Shown here: positions 52,718 through 62,509 of the stretch, one piece after another | Layout of the letters: the number at the start of each line of letters is the position of its first letter | How positions within the stretch are numbered: position 1 is the stretch's first letter | NCBI GenBank assembly: GCA_023408075.1 | Contig: JAEYKW010000006.1 | Location: 200,906 to 264,905 of the forward strand | Length of the DNA: 64,000 nt | Direction: 5' to 3' | Source of the DNA: Bacillota bacterium | GTDB lineage: Bacteria > Bacillota > Clostridia > Christensenellales > SZUA-584 | Position numbers and translations under genes: made by a program | The notes under the pieces: model-generated | What the model was told of the DNA's origin: nothing | Databases searched by the model: none | What the model saw: only the letters and a program-made list of their open reading frames with translations

Positions 52718-52994
52718 AATACCTGTTCGGCCCCAGGCTCTTGATTCTTCTGATGGGGATATTTGCAGTCAGCCGCGTTGCGGCGCTGCCGGCCTGCAAA
52801 TCGGACGAATGCTTGATTTCCACATCAAAATCGTCTTCTTCCACGTCAAAATACTTGGAAATCACACCGACGATATCTTTGCGGAGCATTTCCATCACAT
52901 TGTTGGACGGAGATGTGCCTGCGCGGTCATGAATCAGCACAAGTTTTAAACGCTCCCTTGCGATATTGCTGGAGCTGGTTTGTTTGCGTGCCAT
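52716..52994 (-). CDS. minE: Cell division topological specificity factor MinE
   Basis: This 92-residue protein has the N-terminal MinD-binding helix region (IARERLKLVLIHDRAG) and the dimerisation domain with DDFDVEIKHSSD. MinE dislodges MinD from the membrane and produces the pole-to-pole pattern that places the septum at midcell. It is the last gene of mrdA-minC-minD-minE and follows minD by 12 bases. The presence of MinE rather than DivIVA alone points to an oscillating system. Confidence 0.95.
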   Translation of the reverse strand: MARKQTSSSNIARERLKLVLIHDRAGTSPSNNVMEMLRKDIVGVISKYFDVEEDDFDVEIKHSSDLQAGSAATRLTANIPIRRIKSLGPNRY

Positions 52995-53006
52995 TCTGTC
53001 TCCCTC

Positions 53007-53801
53007 CTATTTGCCTTTGAGCAGCTTTTTAAACACAGCGGCCAGCCCACTGTCGTCTGCGAGCTCCATCAGCGGCACATTTTCCCCCATAATCCTCCTC
53101 GTGATGTTTCTGTACGCTTTTCCGGCGGGCGCTTTGTCGTTCATCACAATCGGCTCGCCCATGTTGGAAGAGCGGATGATCTTTTCATCCTCGGGAACCA
53201 CGCCGATCAGCTCGATGCCCAATATGTCAAGCGTGTCGTCGAGCGCGAGCATGTCGCCCTTTTTCACCATATCGATGCGCATGCGGTTCACGAGCAGCCG
53301 ACAGTCGTCAATACCTGCAGAAGATAGCAGGCCGATGATCCTGTCGGCATCGCGCACGGCAGATACCTCGGGCACCGTCACCACAATGGCCGATTTTGCT
53401 CCGGCAATCGCGTTTTTAAAGCCCTGCTCAATGCCCGCCGGGCAGTCGATCAAAATATAATCAAACTCGGTTTCGAGTTCTGCAACAAGCTTTTTCATCT
53501 GATCCGGCGTCACCGCGTTCTTGTCACGCGTTTGTGCTGCCGGAACGAGGAACAGTCCGTCGTAACGTTTGTCCTTAATCAGCGCCTGCTTCAAACGGCA
53601 GGTGCCTTCCACCACGTCCACGAGATCGTAAACGATTCTGTTTTCAAGGCCGAGCACCACGTCAAGATTTCTGAGCCCGATATCCGTATCGATGAGCACG
53701 ACCTTCTTGCCCGTCTGGGCCAGTCCCGCACCCAAATTTGCCACCGTCGTTGTTTTGCCAACGCCGCCTTTCCCCGATGTCACCACAATGACATTGTTCA
53801 T
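53007..53801 (-). CDS. minD: Septum site-determining ATPase MinD
   Basis: This 264-residue membrane-associated ATPase has the deviant Walker A motif GKGGVGKTT (residues 10-18), DTDIGLRNLD and DCPAGIEQG, and a C-terminal amphipathic helix (AAVFKKLLKGK) for membrane binding. The start at 53801 follows GGGAGGG; an upstream extension is unlikely. It recruits MinC to the membrane and is controlled by MinE. Confidence 0.97.
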   Translation of the reverse strand: MNNVIVVTSGKGGVGKTTTVANLGAGLAQTGKKVVLIDTDIGLRNLDVVLGLENRIVYDLVDVVEGTCRLKQALIKDKRYDGLFLVPAAQTRDKNAVTPDQMKKLVAELETEFDYILIDCPAGIEQGFKNAIAGAKSAIVVTVPEVSAVRDADRIIGLLSSAGIDDCRLLVNRMRIDMVKKGDMLALDDTLDILGIELIGVVPEDEKIIRSSNMGEPIVMNDKAPAGKAYRNITRRIMGENVPLMELADDSGLAAVFKKLLKGK

Positions 53802-53835
53802 ATCAATACCCTCCCAAATCAATTTATCTCATACA

Positions 53836-54534
53836 CTAAAGTGGCCGGCTCTGCGGCTTTAACGCTCTGATAACGAGGCTGCCTTGCTTGTATTCGGCAA
53901 TTTTCGGGCCTTCGCCGCCCGCATCCGGCGGAAACACGGCCACCTTGCCGCTGATGCGAAGCTGTTTCGGAGCCAGCACATTCGCGGCCACCACCACATC
54001 GGCGCGTCCCGTGGCCCCTGCGTGCGCGAGGCCGCGCAGCGTTCCCATCACAGCGATGCTGCCGCCCGCAATCACCTCGGCACCGTCGTTCACGTCTCCG
54101 AGCACCACAATATCGCCCGCGCATTCCACGCGCTGGCCGCTGCGCAGCGTATGAGATATAAAAACGCTTTTGGCGTCAAAATAATCCTTGGAAACGAGCG
54201 TCACGCGTCCGGGTTCGTCGTCCGGCTCATTTTTTGTCTTCACCTCTACGGGGGCGTCCTGCCGAATGTCCTCCTGAGGTTCATACGCCGGATCGTCGCC
54301 GAACACCACGTGCGCAATACCGTACTGGCCGTGCAGCAGCTTTTTCAGCTCTGCCTTCTGCGGCGCAGTTAAATCCTTGCCGCGAAAAACCACCTTTGCA
54401 TCGGAGCCCGAAAAAAAGCCCTTATGCTTATTAAGCTTGTCATCAATGGCAAGCTTAATATCCATGTATGATGAGGCCGGCAGCGCCGTGATTTCCAGCA
54501 CACCGCCCGATTTCCCTTTGATTCTTATACCCAT
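53836..54534 (-). CDS. minC: Septum site-determining protein MinC
   Basis: The 232-residue protein has an N-terminal domain that blocks FtsZ assembly and a C-terminal beta-helix domain. The C-terminal part shows the repeated pattern VECAGDIVVLGDVNDGAEVIAG followed by GSIAVMGTLRGLAHAGA, the MinC signature that binds MinD. It lies between the cell-elongation gene mrdA and minD, with 34 bases before the minD start. Confidence 0.93.
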   Translation of the reverse strand: MGIRIKGKSGGVLEITALPASSYMDIKLAIDDKLNKHKGFFSGSDAKVVFRGKDLTAPQKAELKKLLHGQYGIAHVVFGDDPAYEPQEDIRQDAPVEVKTKNEPDDEPGRVTLVSKDYFDAKSVFISHTLRSGQRVECAGDIVVLGDVNDGAEVIAGGSIAVMGTLRGLAHAGATGRADVVVAANVLAPKQLRISGKVAVFPPDAGGEGPKIAEYKQGSLVIRALKPQSRPL

Positions 54535-54638
54535 AATTTCCGCCCCGCATTGTTATCCCATCAACATTCTACAAGGCGGATCATTTTTCCTGCCTGCAAC
54601 CGCTATTTTGCGTTTATTCTGCGCCATCAGCCTTCGTC

Positions 54639-57245
54639 TTAATTATCTTCTTCGGTGGCATTCGTCGTGTTCGGGTTTTGATACACAAGCGAGCCGGAGT
54701 CGGGTATTGTCTGCTCTGCGGTGATCTCGCGCTGATGGAAATAATACAGCAATATGTCCTGAGCAATCCACGAAGAATATCCGCCCGACAGTCCATTCGG
54801 CACATACGATACAATTGCAATCTCGGGGTCGTCATACGGCGCGAAACACACAAACCAGCTGTTGTTTTCAAGATCCACGTCGGAAACCTGCGCCGTACCC
54901 GTTTTGCCGCCAATCATTTTGATGTATTCTGTCGGGAAGTTGTTATCCTCAAAAAACTTTTTCACCGTACCGTCTTCGCCGGCGACAACCTCGCCCATGC
55001 CTTCCTTGATTTTTGCAAGGTATTCCGGGTTCGCATCGAGGGTATCAAATACCTCGGGCTGCTTATCAAAAAGCACCGTGCCGTCCTGCCCGACCACCTT
55101 GTCCACAATATGTGTTTGGTACACGGTGCCGCCGTTCACCAGCGCCGACACGTACCTTGCGACCGCAATGGGCGTGAGCTGCGTGATGCCCTGGCCAATG
55201 CCCGTCGTCGCGGTGAGCGTTGTGGACCATTGCAGCTGCGTAAGCGCTTCACCCGTGATCTGGCGCATCAAATCGCCGGAGCGCTTTGTGGGAATACCCA
55301 GCTTGTCCGACAGGATCTGGCGCACATGATCGCCCAAGGATATGCCGTTCTCGTCTTTGAGCGCGTTGTTGTCATTCTTATCCTGTGTAAAATTTATACC
55401 GAGCAGATACACGATCTCTTTGGCCGTCTCTTCGACAAGCGCCTGATCGTATTGCGTATCGATGCTCTGCGCGTAAGCGTTGATCATACTCACAATTGAA
55501 TATTTGCCGGTGCTCATCACCAGCATCGGCCGGGACGTGGCCTGCTTATCAATTTCCTTGCTCGGGTCGAAAAGCAGCTTCTGGCTGCCGACCATGCCCA
55601 CCACTTCGTTCGGCAGCTCAATACCCGTTGAGCTGGTCAGGCCGAATTTATCCGACCATTTATCGAGCAGATTGATGCCGAGCCTGCTTGCCAGCGTACA
55701 GAAATAATAGTTGCAGCTGTGCTCAAGGCCAAGGACGATATCCTGATTTGCGTGATCCGCATAACCGCCTTTAATCCAGCACCTCGGGCCTTGGGCCTTC
55801 GCCCCGGCGTCCACAGCGTCCTGATTCACAACAAACCGGTCCTGACAGCTGATCAGCTCGCCCAGCCATGTTCCTTTATTCTTATCTTTTTCGCCTTCCA
55901 TCAGCGCCGCCGTGCCCGTGACCATCTTGAAAATAGAGCCCGGCGTGGAACGGCTCGAAATCGCGTTGTTGAACAGCGGTTTCGCCGGATCATTTTTCAG
56001 CACGTCATATTCTTCATCGGAAATCCCTCCGACGAACTGGTTCAAGTCAAAGTTCGGATAGCTCCCCATTGCGAGCACATCGCCCGTATGGACATCAAGC
56101 ACCACCGCCGCGCCCGACACCGCGAGCTTAAGCTTGTTGATATCGAGCCCCGTATAATCAGGTTCTCCGTCGCGGTCGTTATCCGCATTTTCGTTGAACC
56201 GATCGACCTGATTTTGATGAATCTTCGGCACATTTTTCGCAAGAGATTCCTCCACGACCATCTGCATCGGGATATCGAGTGTCAGCATCACGTTGTAGCC
56301 TTGCGTGGGCTGTGTGGCCGACAGTGTGTTCTGAATGATCGCCATATTGTCCACTTCTACTGTCTCCGTGCCTTGACGCAGCGCGCTGTTGCCGGATAAT
56401 AAAGCCTCCATGGATTGCTCCACACCCTCAACGCCCACAAGGTCGTCCACGTCATACCCTCTGGCCGCATATTCTTCGAGCGTGTCCGGATCGGATATTT
56501 TGCCAAGATAGCCGATCTCATGCGCAGCCACATTGCCGCGCGGATAAACGCGCACCGTGGAGTCCTCTATGCTCATACCGGTCAGCTCGGCTTTGTGAGT
56601 CTCGATCTCGGCAACCGTCTGCATGCTCACGTTGTACGCAATGGTGACCGGCTCATACGCCACCCACGAATTGAGCTGGGATTCCTGCCAGACAGAAAGC
56701 ACCTTGCGCGCATCCTCATAGCCCATTTCGGATGGTATCTGATATTTGTCTCTCAAATAAAGATAGATTTCTTCGGGCGTTCTTTTATCGCCCACGAACA
56801 TGTTCTTGCGCCAGTTGACCTCACGGCTCTGCTTATTCTCTTCATTTTGAATGCCCCAGTCAAAATAATACTGATCCGCTTCGTCATCATGCTTGATCAC
56901 AAAGGAATCGATCATTTCGCCCTGATTTTTCTCGATGATTTTAATCGCATCAATAATGACGGACGTATAATAAGCCCGGTCCGTATCGGTATTTTTGTTC
57001 GGGTCACGGTAAAACTGAACGTTATATGATTTTTCGTCGTAAGCAAGCGGCAGGCCGTTGCGGTCGAGTATGCTGCCGCGCGCGCCCGATATTGCAATCT
57101 CTCTTTGCTTGAGTGCGCCGGACATGGCCGCATATTCCTTACCGTTAACGAGCATCAGCTGAATAAGCTGTATGAAAAGCACGATAAAAAGCGCCAATGC
57201 GAGCGCTCCAAATATAAAAAAACGGTTCCGTATATTAACTTTCAT
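54639..57245 (-). CDS. mrdA: Penicillin-binding protein 2
   Basis: This 868-residue class B penicillin-binding protein is a transpeptidase for lateral cell-wall growth. It has one membrane helix near the N-terminus, a long non-catalytic domain (RGSILDRNG at about residue 56) and the transpeptidase domain with SIFK (nucleophile Ser437, Lys440), the SxN motif SCN (EHSCNYYF) and KTG in GGKTGTAQ. It is longer than enteric PBP2 because of insertions typical of Clostridia. The start follows GGAG; an upstream extension to 57272 adds nine residues. It begins the mrdA-minCDE unit, which in many Firmicutes is preceded by mreBCD; here none is seen. Confidence 0.93.
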   Translation of the reverse strand: MKVNIRNRFFIFGALALALFIVLFIQLIQLMLVNGKEYAAMSGALKQREIAISGARGSILDRNGLPLAYDEKSYNVQFYRDPNKNTDTDRAYYTSVIIDAIKIIEKNQGEMIDSFVIKHDDEADQYYFDWGIQNEENKQSREVNWRKNMFVGDKRTPEEIYLYLRDKYQIPSEMGYEDARKVLSVWQESQLNSWVAYEPVTIAYNVSMQTVAEIETHKAELTGMSIEDSTVRVYPRGNVAAHEIGYLGKISDPDTLEEYAARGYDVDDLVGVEGVEQSMEALLSGNSALRQGTETVEVDNMAIIQNTLSATQPTQGYNVMLTLDIPMQMVVEESLAKNVPKIHQNQVDRFNENADNDRDGEPDYTGLDINKLKLAVSGAAVVLDVHTGDVLAMGSYPNFDLNQFVGGISDEEYDVLKNDPAKPLFNNAISSRSTPGSIFKMVTGTAALMEGEKDKNKGTWLGELISCQDRFVVNQDAVDAGAKAQGPRCWIKGGYADHANQDIVLGLEHSCNYYFCTLASRLGINLLDKWSDKFGLTSSTGIELPNEVVGMVGSQKLLFDPSKEIDKQATSRPMLVMSTGKYSIVSMINAYAQSIDTQYDQALVEETAKEIVYLLGINFTQDKNDNNALKDENGISLGDHVRQILSDKLGIPTKRSGDLMRQITGEALTQLQWSTTLTATTGIGQGITQLTPIAVARYVSALVNGGTVYQTHIVDKVVGQDGTVLFDKQPEVFDTLDANPEYLAKIKEGMGEVVAGEDGTVKKFFEDNNFPTEYIKMIGGKTGTAQVSDVDLENNSWFVCFAPYDDPEIAIVSYVPNGLSGGYSSWIAQDILLYYFHQREITAEQTIPDSGSLVYQNPNTTNATEEDN

Positions 57246-57341
57246 GAATTCGTCTCCAGCGGTTTTTTCCACTCCACCTGCCTGATTATATCATAAAATC
57301 ACTCCGATGAGGACAAGGGAACCTCAGGAAAAATAAAAATA

Positions 57342-57370
57342 TTGTAAACAATTATTCTTTGTGATAGAAT
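57342..57370 (+). promoter_or_regulatory. Sigma-A promoter of the lipoprotein gene
   Basis: TTGTAA (57342-57347) and TAGAAT (57365-57370) are spaced by 17 bases, 51 bases before the start of the lipoprotein gene. Confidence 0.6.
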
Positions 57371-57421
57371 CCCGGGATTAATTGTTTATAATCATCTTGG
57401 AACTGAATCGGAGGGCAATTT

Positions 57422-58240
57422 ATGAAAAAATTCTTCATTTTGATATTTTCCATGATGATTTTGATAGGAATCACTGCCGGCTGCGGGCTCGCATCTGCCG
57501 ACAACACTCAGCCAACCGAGGATGTGTCGCAGCCGACTTCTGGCGATACCGGTGCGCCTGCGTCCGAAACGGCGCAAACCGGCAATGTCCCTGTTGCCGG
57601 TACCCCCGCAGAATCTTACACCGGCTTTCTCAACGCCAAATCGGCCGTCCTCTCTAAGCTTGACGATGCCTTGTCTCACAATGGCGCCACTCAGCTCACC
57701 TACATCACACTGCTTGATCTTAAAACAGCCGACTTATGGATGCTGCCCGCGAGCTATTTCGGCGCAGGTCAGGAAGCCGCCGCGGCGGGGCTTTCGACAC
57801 TCAACGCCTCGGATGTAATATACAGCGAAAACGCCAACAGCTACTCCATCACATATACGGATGAACAGGACGCCACGTATATCTTCAGCGGCACATACGA
57901 CGCAGCTGCGGATGCGCTTGTCTGCACGGCGCAGAAAGACGAAAAAGTTTCATTCTCCTGCGAATACCGCAGAACGCCATACGGCTATGCAAGCCAGTAC
58001 TTCTTCATCAACGATGACGATACCACCAGCCTGTACCAGTTTGCCATCAGCGGCGCAGACGGCACCATCGGTGTTTCCACAACGCAAACAACCCAGCCAG
58101 CGGCGCTGACAGGCAGCGAAGCCGCAGATTTCCCCACCGCGCTGCCCGAATGGTACAGCATCACCGGCTCCGCCGTCACAGGCAAAATGGCCGACGACAC
58201 TGAGATCAATTTTGAATATGTGCCCACCCCGTCGGAATAA
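57422..58240 (+). CDS. Secreted lipoprotein of unknown function
   Basis: This 272-residue protein has a signal peptide with a lipobox, ITAGC (Cys21), a Thr/Pro/Ser-rich linker to about residue 65, and a mature domain of alternating strands. I recognise no family. GGAGGG precedes the start. It has its own promoter and stands between mrdA and glnA on the opposite strand to mrdA. Confidence 0.7.
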   Translation: MKKFFILIFSMMILIGITAGCGLASADNTQPTEDVSQPTSGDTGAPASETAQTGNVPVAGTPAESYTGFLNAKSAVLSKLDDALSHNGATQLTYITLLDLKTADLWMLPASYFGAGQEAAAAGLSTLNASDVIYSENANSYSITYTDEQDATYIFSGTYDAAADALVCTAQKDEKVSFSCEYRRTPYGYASQYFFINDDDTTSLYQFAISGADGTIGVSTTQTTQPAALTGSEAADFPTALPEWYSITGSAVTGKMADDTEINFEYVPTPSE

Positions 58241-58299
58241 ACAGCTTTTGATTTAACGCATGTCTTCTTCACTGAGAATGCGTGCTCAGGCTGTCGATA

Positions 58300-58493
58300 A
58301 ACCCTCTTGAGCCTCCCAGCCCACCTCGTCGGGTCGTCAGATGACTGCTCATAATGAGTAGGACCGGGAGATGGCACGAAGTACCGGAAGAAGTGACCGG
58401 TTTCCAGCCAATTTCTCTCCCCAGTCGCCTATCGGTGACAGTCTCAATCCGCCCGAAGGGCGATCGTCAGAGGGGCCACGATAATAGGTTAAT
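58300..58493 (-). repeat. Dispersed repeat, family A, copy 2
   Basis: On the minus strand this copies the 22356-22470 element: TTATCGTGGCCCCTCTGACGA, CTGTCACCGATAGG and CGACTGGGGAGAGAAA. The two copies are inverted with respect to each other. The rest of the stretch to glnA is A+T-rich, with no gene seen. Confidence 0.72.
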
Positions 58494-58662
58494 TGGCACT
58501 TTGGCCATGCCTTATTAACTTTAGGAGGCATGCTTTTTTCATTGTTTGTTCACAATATTATTTCAAAATATTAGCCAAAAGCGTTGCATACACTTTACCG
58601 TTATGTTAATGTTATATATATCTGAAAAGACAATGGAGTCAACAGAGCATTTTGGGCTTTGG

Positions 58663-58691
58663 TTGACTTTTTTATTTGCTTTTTAGATAAA
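58663..58691 (+). promoter_or_regulatory. Promoter candidate for glnA
   Basis: TTGACT (58663-58668) and GATAAA (58686-58691) are spaced by 17 bases. The leader of about 130 bases shows no terminator or recognised riboswitch. Confidence 0.55.
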
Positions 58692-58827
58692 ATACCGATA
58701 TGATGAATCTGGCAGATTACAGCTTTCATCCCGAGCACAAAGCCGCTGAATCAAAAAGACTGGAGTACTCATTTTTGGGTATTTGAAATAGTAATTATGG
58801 ATTCAAAAATCAAAAGGAGTGTTTGAA

Positions 58828-60162
58828 ATGGCGAAGAAGTATACAAATCAAGACATCCTCAAAATGGTTAAGGAAGATGATGTCAAGTTTATCAGGCTTC
58901 AGTTTACCGACGTTTTTGGTATTCTAAAGAACGTGGCTATTACATCGAAACAGCTGGAGCGTGCGCTTAACGAAGGCTGCATGTTTGACGGCTCGTCCAT
59001 CGACGGTTTCGTCCGCATAGAAGAATCGGATATGCTTCTCGTTCCCGACCCGGATACTTTTGTGATCTTTCCGTGGCGTCCGCAGCAGGGAAAAGTGGCG
59101 CGCCTTATTTGCGACGTATATACGACGGACGGCAAACCGTACGACGGCTGCCCGAGAAACGTGCTGAAAAAGACGCTTGCCAAAGCGGCTGACCTCGGAT
59201 ACACCATGAACGTCGGCCCCGAGTGCGAGTTCTTCCTCTTCCTGACGGATACCGATGGCAAGCCCACCACCATCACGCACGACGAAGGCGGATATTTTGA
59301 TCTCGCGCCTATTGACAAAGGCGAAGATGCACGCCGCGACATGTGCTTGACGCTCGAAGAAATGGGATTCGAAATTGAAGCGTCGCATCACGAAGTGGCC
59401 GAAGGCCAGCACGAGATCGACTTCAAATATGCCGACGCTCTGCTCACAGCCGACAACATCATGACCTTCAAGATCGTTGTCAAGAGCATTGCGGCCCGCC
59501 ACGGCCTGTATGCCACATTCATGCCCAAGCCGATATTCGGCATCAACGGCAGCGGCATGCACACCAACCAGTCTCTGTCTACCAAGGACGGCAACGCTTT
59601 CTACGATAAGAACGGCGAGCTTGAGCTGTCCGCCATCGCTTACAACTACATCGCGGGCATCATGAAGCACATCAAGTCCATCGCGGCTGTGTCGAACCCG
59701 ATCGTCAACTCTTACAAGCGTCTGGTTCCCGGCTACGAAGCGCCGTGCTATGTGGCATGGTCGGCCAAGAATAGAAGCCCGCTGATCCGCATCCCCGCTT
59801 CGAGAGGCGCGGGCACCCGGGTGGAAGTGCGCTGCCCCGATCCCGCAGCCAATCCTTATCTGACCATCGCGCTGATGCTGGCCGCCGGCCTTGACGGCGT
59901 TGAGAACAAGCTGACACCGCCGCCGGCCGTGAACAGAAACATATTCAAGATGACGCAGGCCGAAATGGATGAGCTGGGCGTTTCCGCACTGCCGGGCAGC
60001 CTCTACGATGCGCTTCAGCTTTACAAAGCCGACTCGCTTGTGAAGGAAACGCTCGGAGACCACATCTTTAATATCTACTACGACTTCAAGATGAAGGAAT
60101 GGGACAGCTTCCGTACGGCGGTTCACCCGTGGGAGATCAACCAGTATATCTCGAAGTATTGA
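58828..60162 (+). CDS. glnA: Glutamine synthetase, type I
   Basis: This 444-residue enzyme makes glutamine from glutamate, ammonia and ATP. It has MFDGSSIDGF, the metal/glutamate-binding GPECEFFLF, EGQHEIDFKYADA and NGSGMHTNQSLS. The ATP-binding segment KNRSPLIRIPASRG and the substrate loop NPYLTIALMLAAG follow. Length about 445 residues matches the GSI-alpha form of Firmicutes, which lacks the adenylylation insert. The start follows AAAAGGAG. It forms the nitrogen assimilation core together with glnK and amt elsewhere in this window. Confidence 0.96.
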   Translation: MAKKYTNQDILKMVKEDDVKFIRLQFTDVFGILKNVAITSKQLERALNEGCMFDGSSIDGFVRIEESDMLLVPDPDTFVIFPWRPQQGKVARLICDVYTTDGKPYDGCPRNVLKKTLAKAADLGYTMNVGPECEFFLFLTDTDGKPTTITHDEGGYFDLAPIDKGEDARRDMCLTLEEMGFEIEASHHEVAEGQHEIDFKYADALLTADNIMTFKIVVKSIAARHGLYATFMPKPIFGINGSGMHTNQSLSTKDGNAFYDKNGELELSAIAYNYIAGIMKHIKSIAAVSNPIVNSYKRLVPGYEAPCYVAWSAKNRSPLIRIPASRGAGTRVEVRCPDPAANPYLTIALMLAAGLDGVENKLTPPPAVNRNIFKMTQAEMDELGVSALPGSLYDALQLYKADSLVKETLGDHIFNIYYDFKMKEWDSFRTAVHPWEINQYISKY

Positions 60163-60242
60163 TTCCAAGGCATCCCGTGCGATGCCGTCATGAAGATTTT
60201 GAAAGGGCGCAAGCCCTTTAAGAGTGATCACTTCTTTGTCCG

Positions 60243-60292
60243 GCTTTTTCGTTTCGGGGCAGCATGATGCCCCGAGATGAAAAGGCTTTTTT
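60243..60292 (+). terminator. Intrinsic terminator of glnA
   Basis: A long stem, with core CGGGGCA / TGCCCCG extending outward to GCTTTTTC / GAAAAGGC, is followed by six T residues. A shorter AAAGGGC / GCCCTTT stem lies just before it (60202-60219). Confidence 0.9.
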
Positions 60293-60433
60293 ATTGTTTA
60301 TTATCGAAACGATTATCTTATCTTGTTATTTTTTAATATATATTTTTGTTTTTTGTTTGAATTCCTCGCTGTCCGTTTAAATAATAAAAGAATACCATTT
60401 TTGGGTTTGTTATTTTTTGGGGAGGATTTCTTA

Positions 60434-62509
60434 ATGAAAAAAATCAGCACCGGTGCTAAAATCATCATGGCCTTTATTGTTATCGCGCTCATTTTTGGGT
60501 TTGTGGGGTATAGAGGAATAAGCGGAATTGCAACCATCAATGCCGACGGCGATCGCTTGTATACCCAAAATACAATGGGCATCTCGTATTCAGGCAGCGC
60601 AGCGCTGACCTTCGCGCAAATGCGGCTGGGAATTATGGAAATTGGCATCGTAACCGAAAAGGAAGACAAAGAACAGGCTATAGCCAATGTTGAAAGTAAA
60701 ATACAGGAGTTGGATGGTTGGCTCGAACAATCTGAACGCACGATTCTGTCCGGCGACAGCGAAAGCCGGGGCGTATTCGATGCCGTAAAAAAAACTTGGG
60801 GGCAATACAAAAGTTTCGTCACGTCTTCCATGAACTATTGCAAGAAAAACTTAGATCTTGACCTGCCAAGATATACATCGAAATTTATAGTCGATCAGAA
60901 AAAATTAAGCGATTCGATTGAAACGTCGCTCAATAAAATGATCGCTCTCAATCAGCAGCAGGCGCAAAACGTCAACGAGCAGAATAAAAGCTTCGGTGAT
61001 TCGACCACGTTTTTAATGATCGGGCTTGTTGCTGCGGGCGTCGTGGTCGCCGTTATACTGGGGTTCATTATCGGCCGGTCCGTGAGCAAAACGGTGCGCC
61101 GCGCATCATCGCAGCTTAAGAAGATTGCCGCAGGCGAAACGGTTAAAAATCTTGATGTCAAAACGTTCAGCGGCGAATTCATCATGATTGCCACAAATCT
61201 TAATGAGATGCAGGCCTCATTGCAGCGTTTGCTTGACGATGCGGGATCCCTTGCCGCCGCAGGTATCGAGGGCCGTTTGTCCACAAGGGCCGATCTTTCG
61301 GTTCACAGGGGCAATTTCCGTTCCATCATCGAAGACTTTAACAGATCGCTTGATGCCTTTACCGCCCCGATCACAGAAATCATGGACGTGTTAAAGCAAA
61401 TGCAGCTCGGCAGCTTAAGCGTGAGCGTCACCGGCAATTATCCGGGCGACTACGCGCAGATCAAAGAAGCGCTCAACGATACCGTCCGCACCATCAAAAA
61501 CTACGTTGAAGAAGTTTCCAAGATACTTGAAAATATGTCGATAGGCGATTTGACTTTAAGCATTGAGTCCGAATACCGCGGAGATTATGTGACGCTGCGC
61601 GATTCCATCAACAGAATCAACGAATCGCTCAACGTTTTGCTCAAGGATATTCTTCTCTCCGCCAATCAGGTGGCCGGGGGAACACGTCATGTTTCGGATG
61701 GCAGCCAGGCGATTTCCGCAGGCGCCACTGAGCAGGCCAGCGCCATAGAGCAGCTCACCGTCACCGTCTCGCACATTGCCGAGCAAACCAAACTCAACGC
61801 TCAGCATGCGGGCGAGGTGAAAACACTGTCCGCCGACTTGAGCCAAAATGCGAAAAACGGCGATGCCGATATGGAAAACATGCAGCAAGCCATGCTCGAT
61901 ATCCAAATATCTTCCGAAAACATAAGCAAAATAATTAAAGTGATTGACGGCATTGCGTTTCAAACAAACATCCTTGCGCTGAACGCCGCCGTGGAAGCCG
62001 CGCGCGCGGGTGTGCACGGACGCGGCTTTGCGGTGGTGGCCGAAGAAGTGCGCAATCTCGCCGCACGCAGCGCAAGCGCCGCCGCCGAAACCACCGAGTT
62101 GATTGAAAATTCAATACAGAAGGTACAGCAGGGCACCCATATCGCCGATAAAACCGCCGAATCCCTGCGCGGTATTGTGGAAGGCGTAGAGAACACCGTC
62201 AAACTCGTCAGCGATATCGCCGATGCGTCCAACAGTCAGGCCAATGCGATTATTCAGGTCAACAGCGGGATCGAGAACCTGACAACGGTGGTGCAAAACA
62301 ACTCCGCCACATCTGAGCAGACTGCGGCGGCGGCGCAGGAGCTTTCCAGCCAAGCCGAGATGCTCAGAGCGATGGTCCAGCAGTTCACGCTCAAGGATGA
62401 TGCGTCTGAAGACGGCGACGATGCTTCGGAAAAGCCGCCGCTCCTTGATCACGCGCCCGCATCAGACCCTATGATCGAGCTGAGCAATGAGGATTTCGGC
62501 AAATATTAA
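60434..62509 (+). CDS. Methyl-accepting chemotaxis protein with multiple HAMP units
   Basis: This 691-residue receptor has two membrane helices enclosing a helical sensor (about residues 35-190), then a run of about four HAMP-like units (about 210-410, e.g. SVSKTVRRASSQLKKIAAGE and SIGDLTLSIESEYRGDYVTL) and a signalling domain with NILALNAAVEAARAGVHGRG and EVRNLAARSASAAAETTEL. The tail is acidic and lacks a CheR-binding pentapeptide. GGAGG precedes the ATG. It signals to CheA through CheW; a CheW-containing protein is also encoded in this window. Ligand unknown. Confidence 0.9.
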   Translation: MKKISTGAKIIMAFIVIALIFGFVGYRGISGIATINADGDRLYTQNTMGISYSGSAALTFAQMRLGIMEIGIVTEKEDKEQAIANVESKIQELDGWLEQSERTILSGDSESRGVFDAVKKTWGQYKSFVTSSMNYCKKNLDLDLPRYTSKFIVDQKKLSDSIETSLNKMIALNQQQAQNVNEQNKSFGDSTTFLMIGLVAAGVVVAVILGFIIGRSVSKTVRRASSQLKKIAAGETVKNLDVKTFSGEFIMIATNLNEMQASLQRLLDDAGSLAAAGIEGRLSTRADLSVHRGNFRSIIEDFNRSLDAFTAPITEIMDVLKQMQLGSLSVSVTGNYPGDYAQIKEALNDTVRTIKNYVEEVSKILENMSIGDLTLSIESEYRGDYVTLRDSINRINESLNVLLKDILLSANQVAGGTRHVSDGSQAISAGATEQASAIEQLTVTVSHIAEQTKLNAQHAGEVKTLSADLSQNAKNGDADMENMQQAMLDIQISSENISKIIKVIDGIAFQTNILALNAAVEAARAGVHGRGFAVVAEEVRNLAARSASAAAETTELIENSIQKVQQGTHIADKTAESLRGIVEGVENTVKLVSDIADASNSQANAIIQVNSGIENLTTVVQNNSATSEQTAAAAQELSSQAEMLRAMVQQFTLKDDASEDGDDASEKPPLLDHAPASDPMIELSNEDFGKY

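Noticed and set aside
58924..60231. Long minus-strand open frame opposite glnA
   Set aside because: glnA on the plus strand is complete and conserved; the opposite frame is an artefact of its codon bias.
60323..60433. Longer N-terminus of the chemoreceptor
   Set aside because: The extension has no ribosome binding site; GGAGG stands directly before the ATG at 60434.
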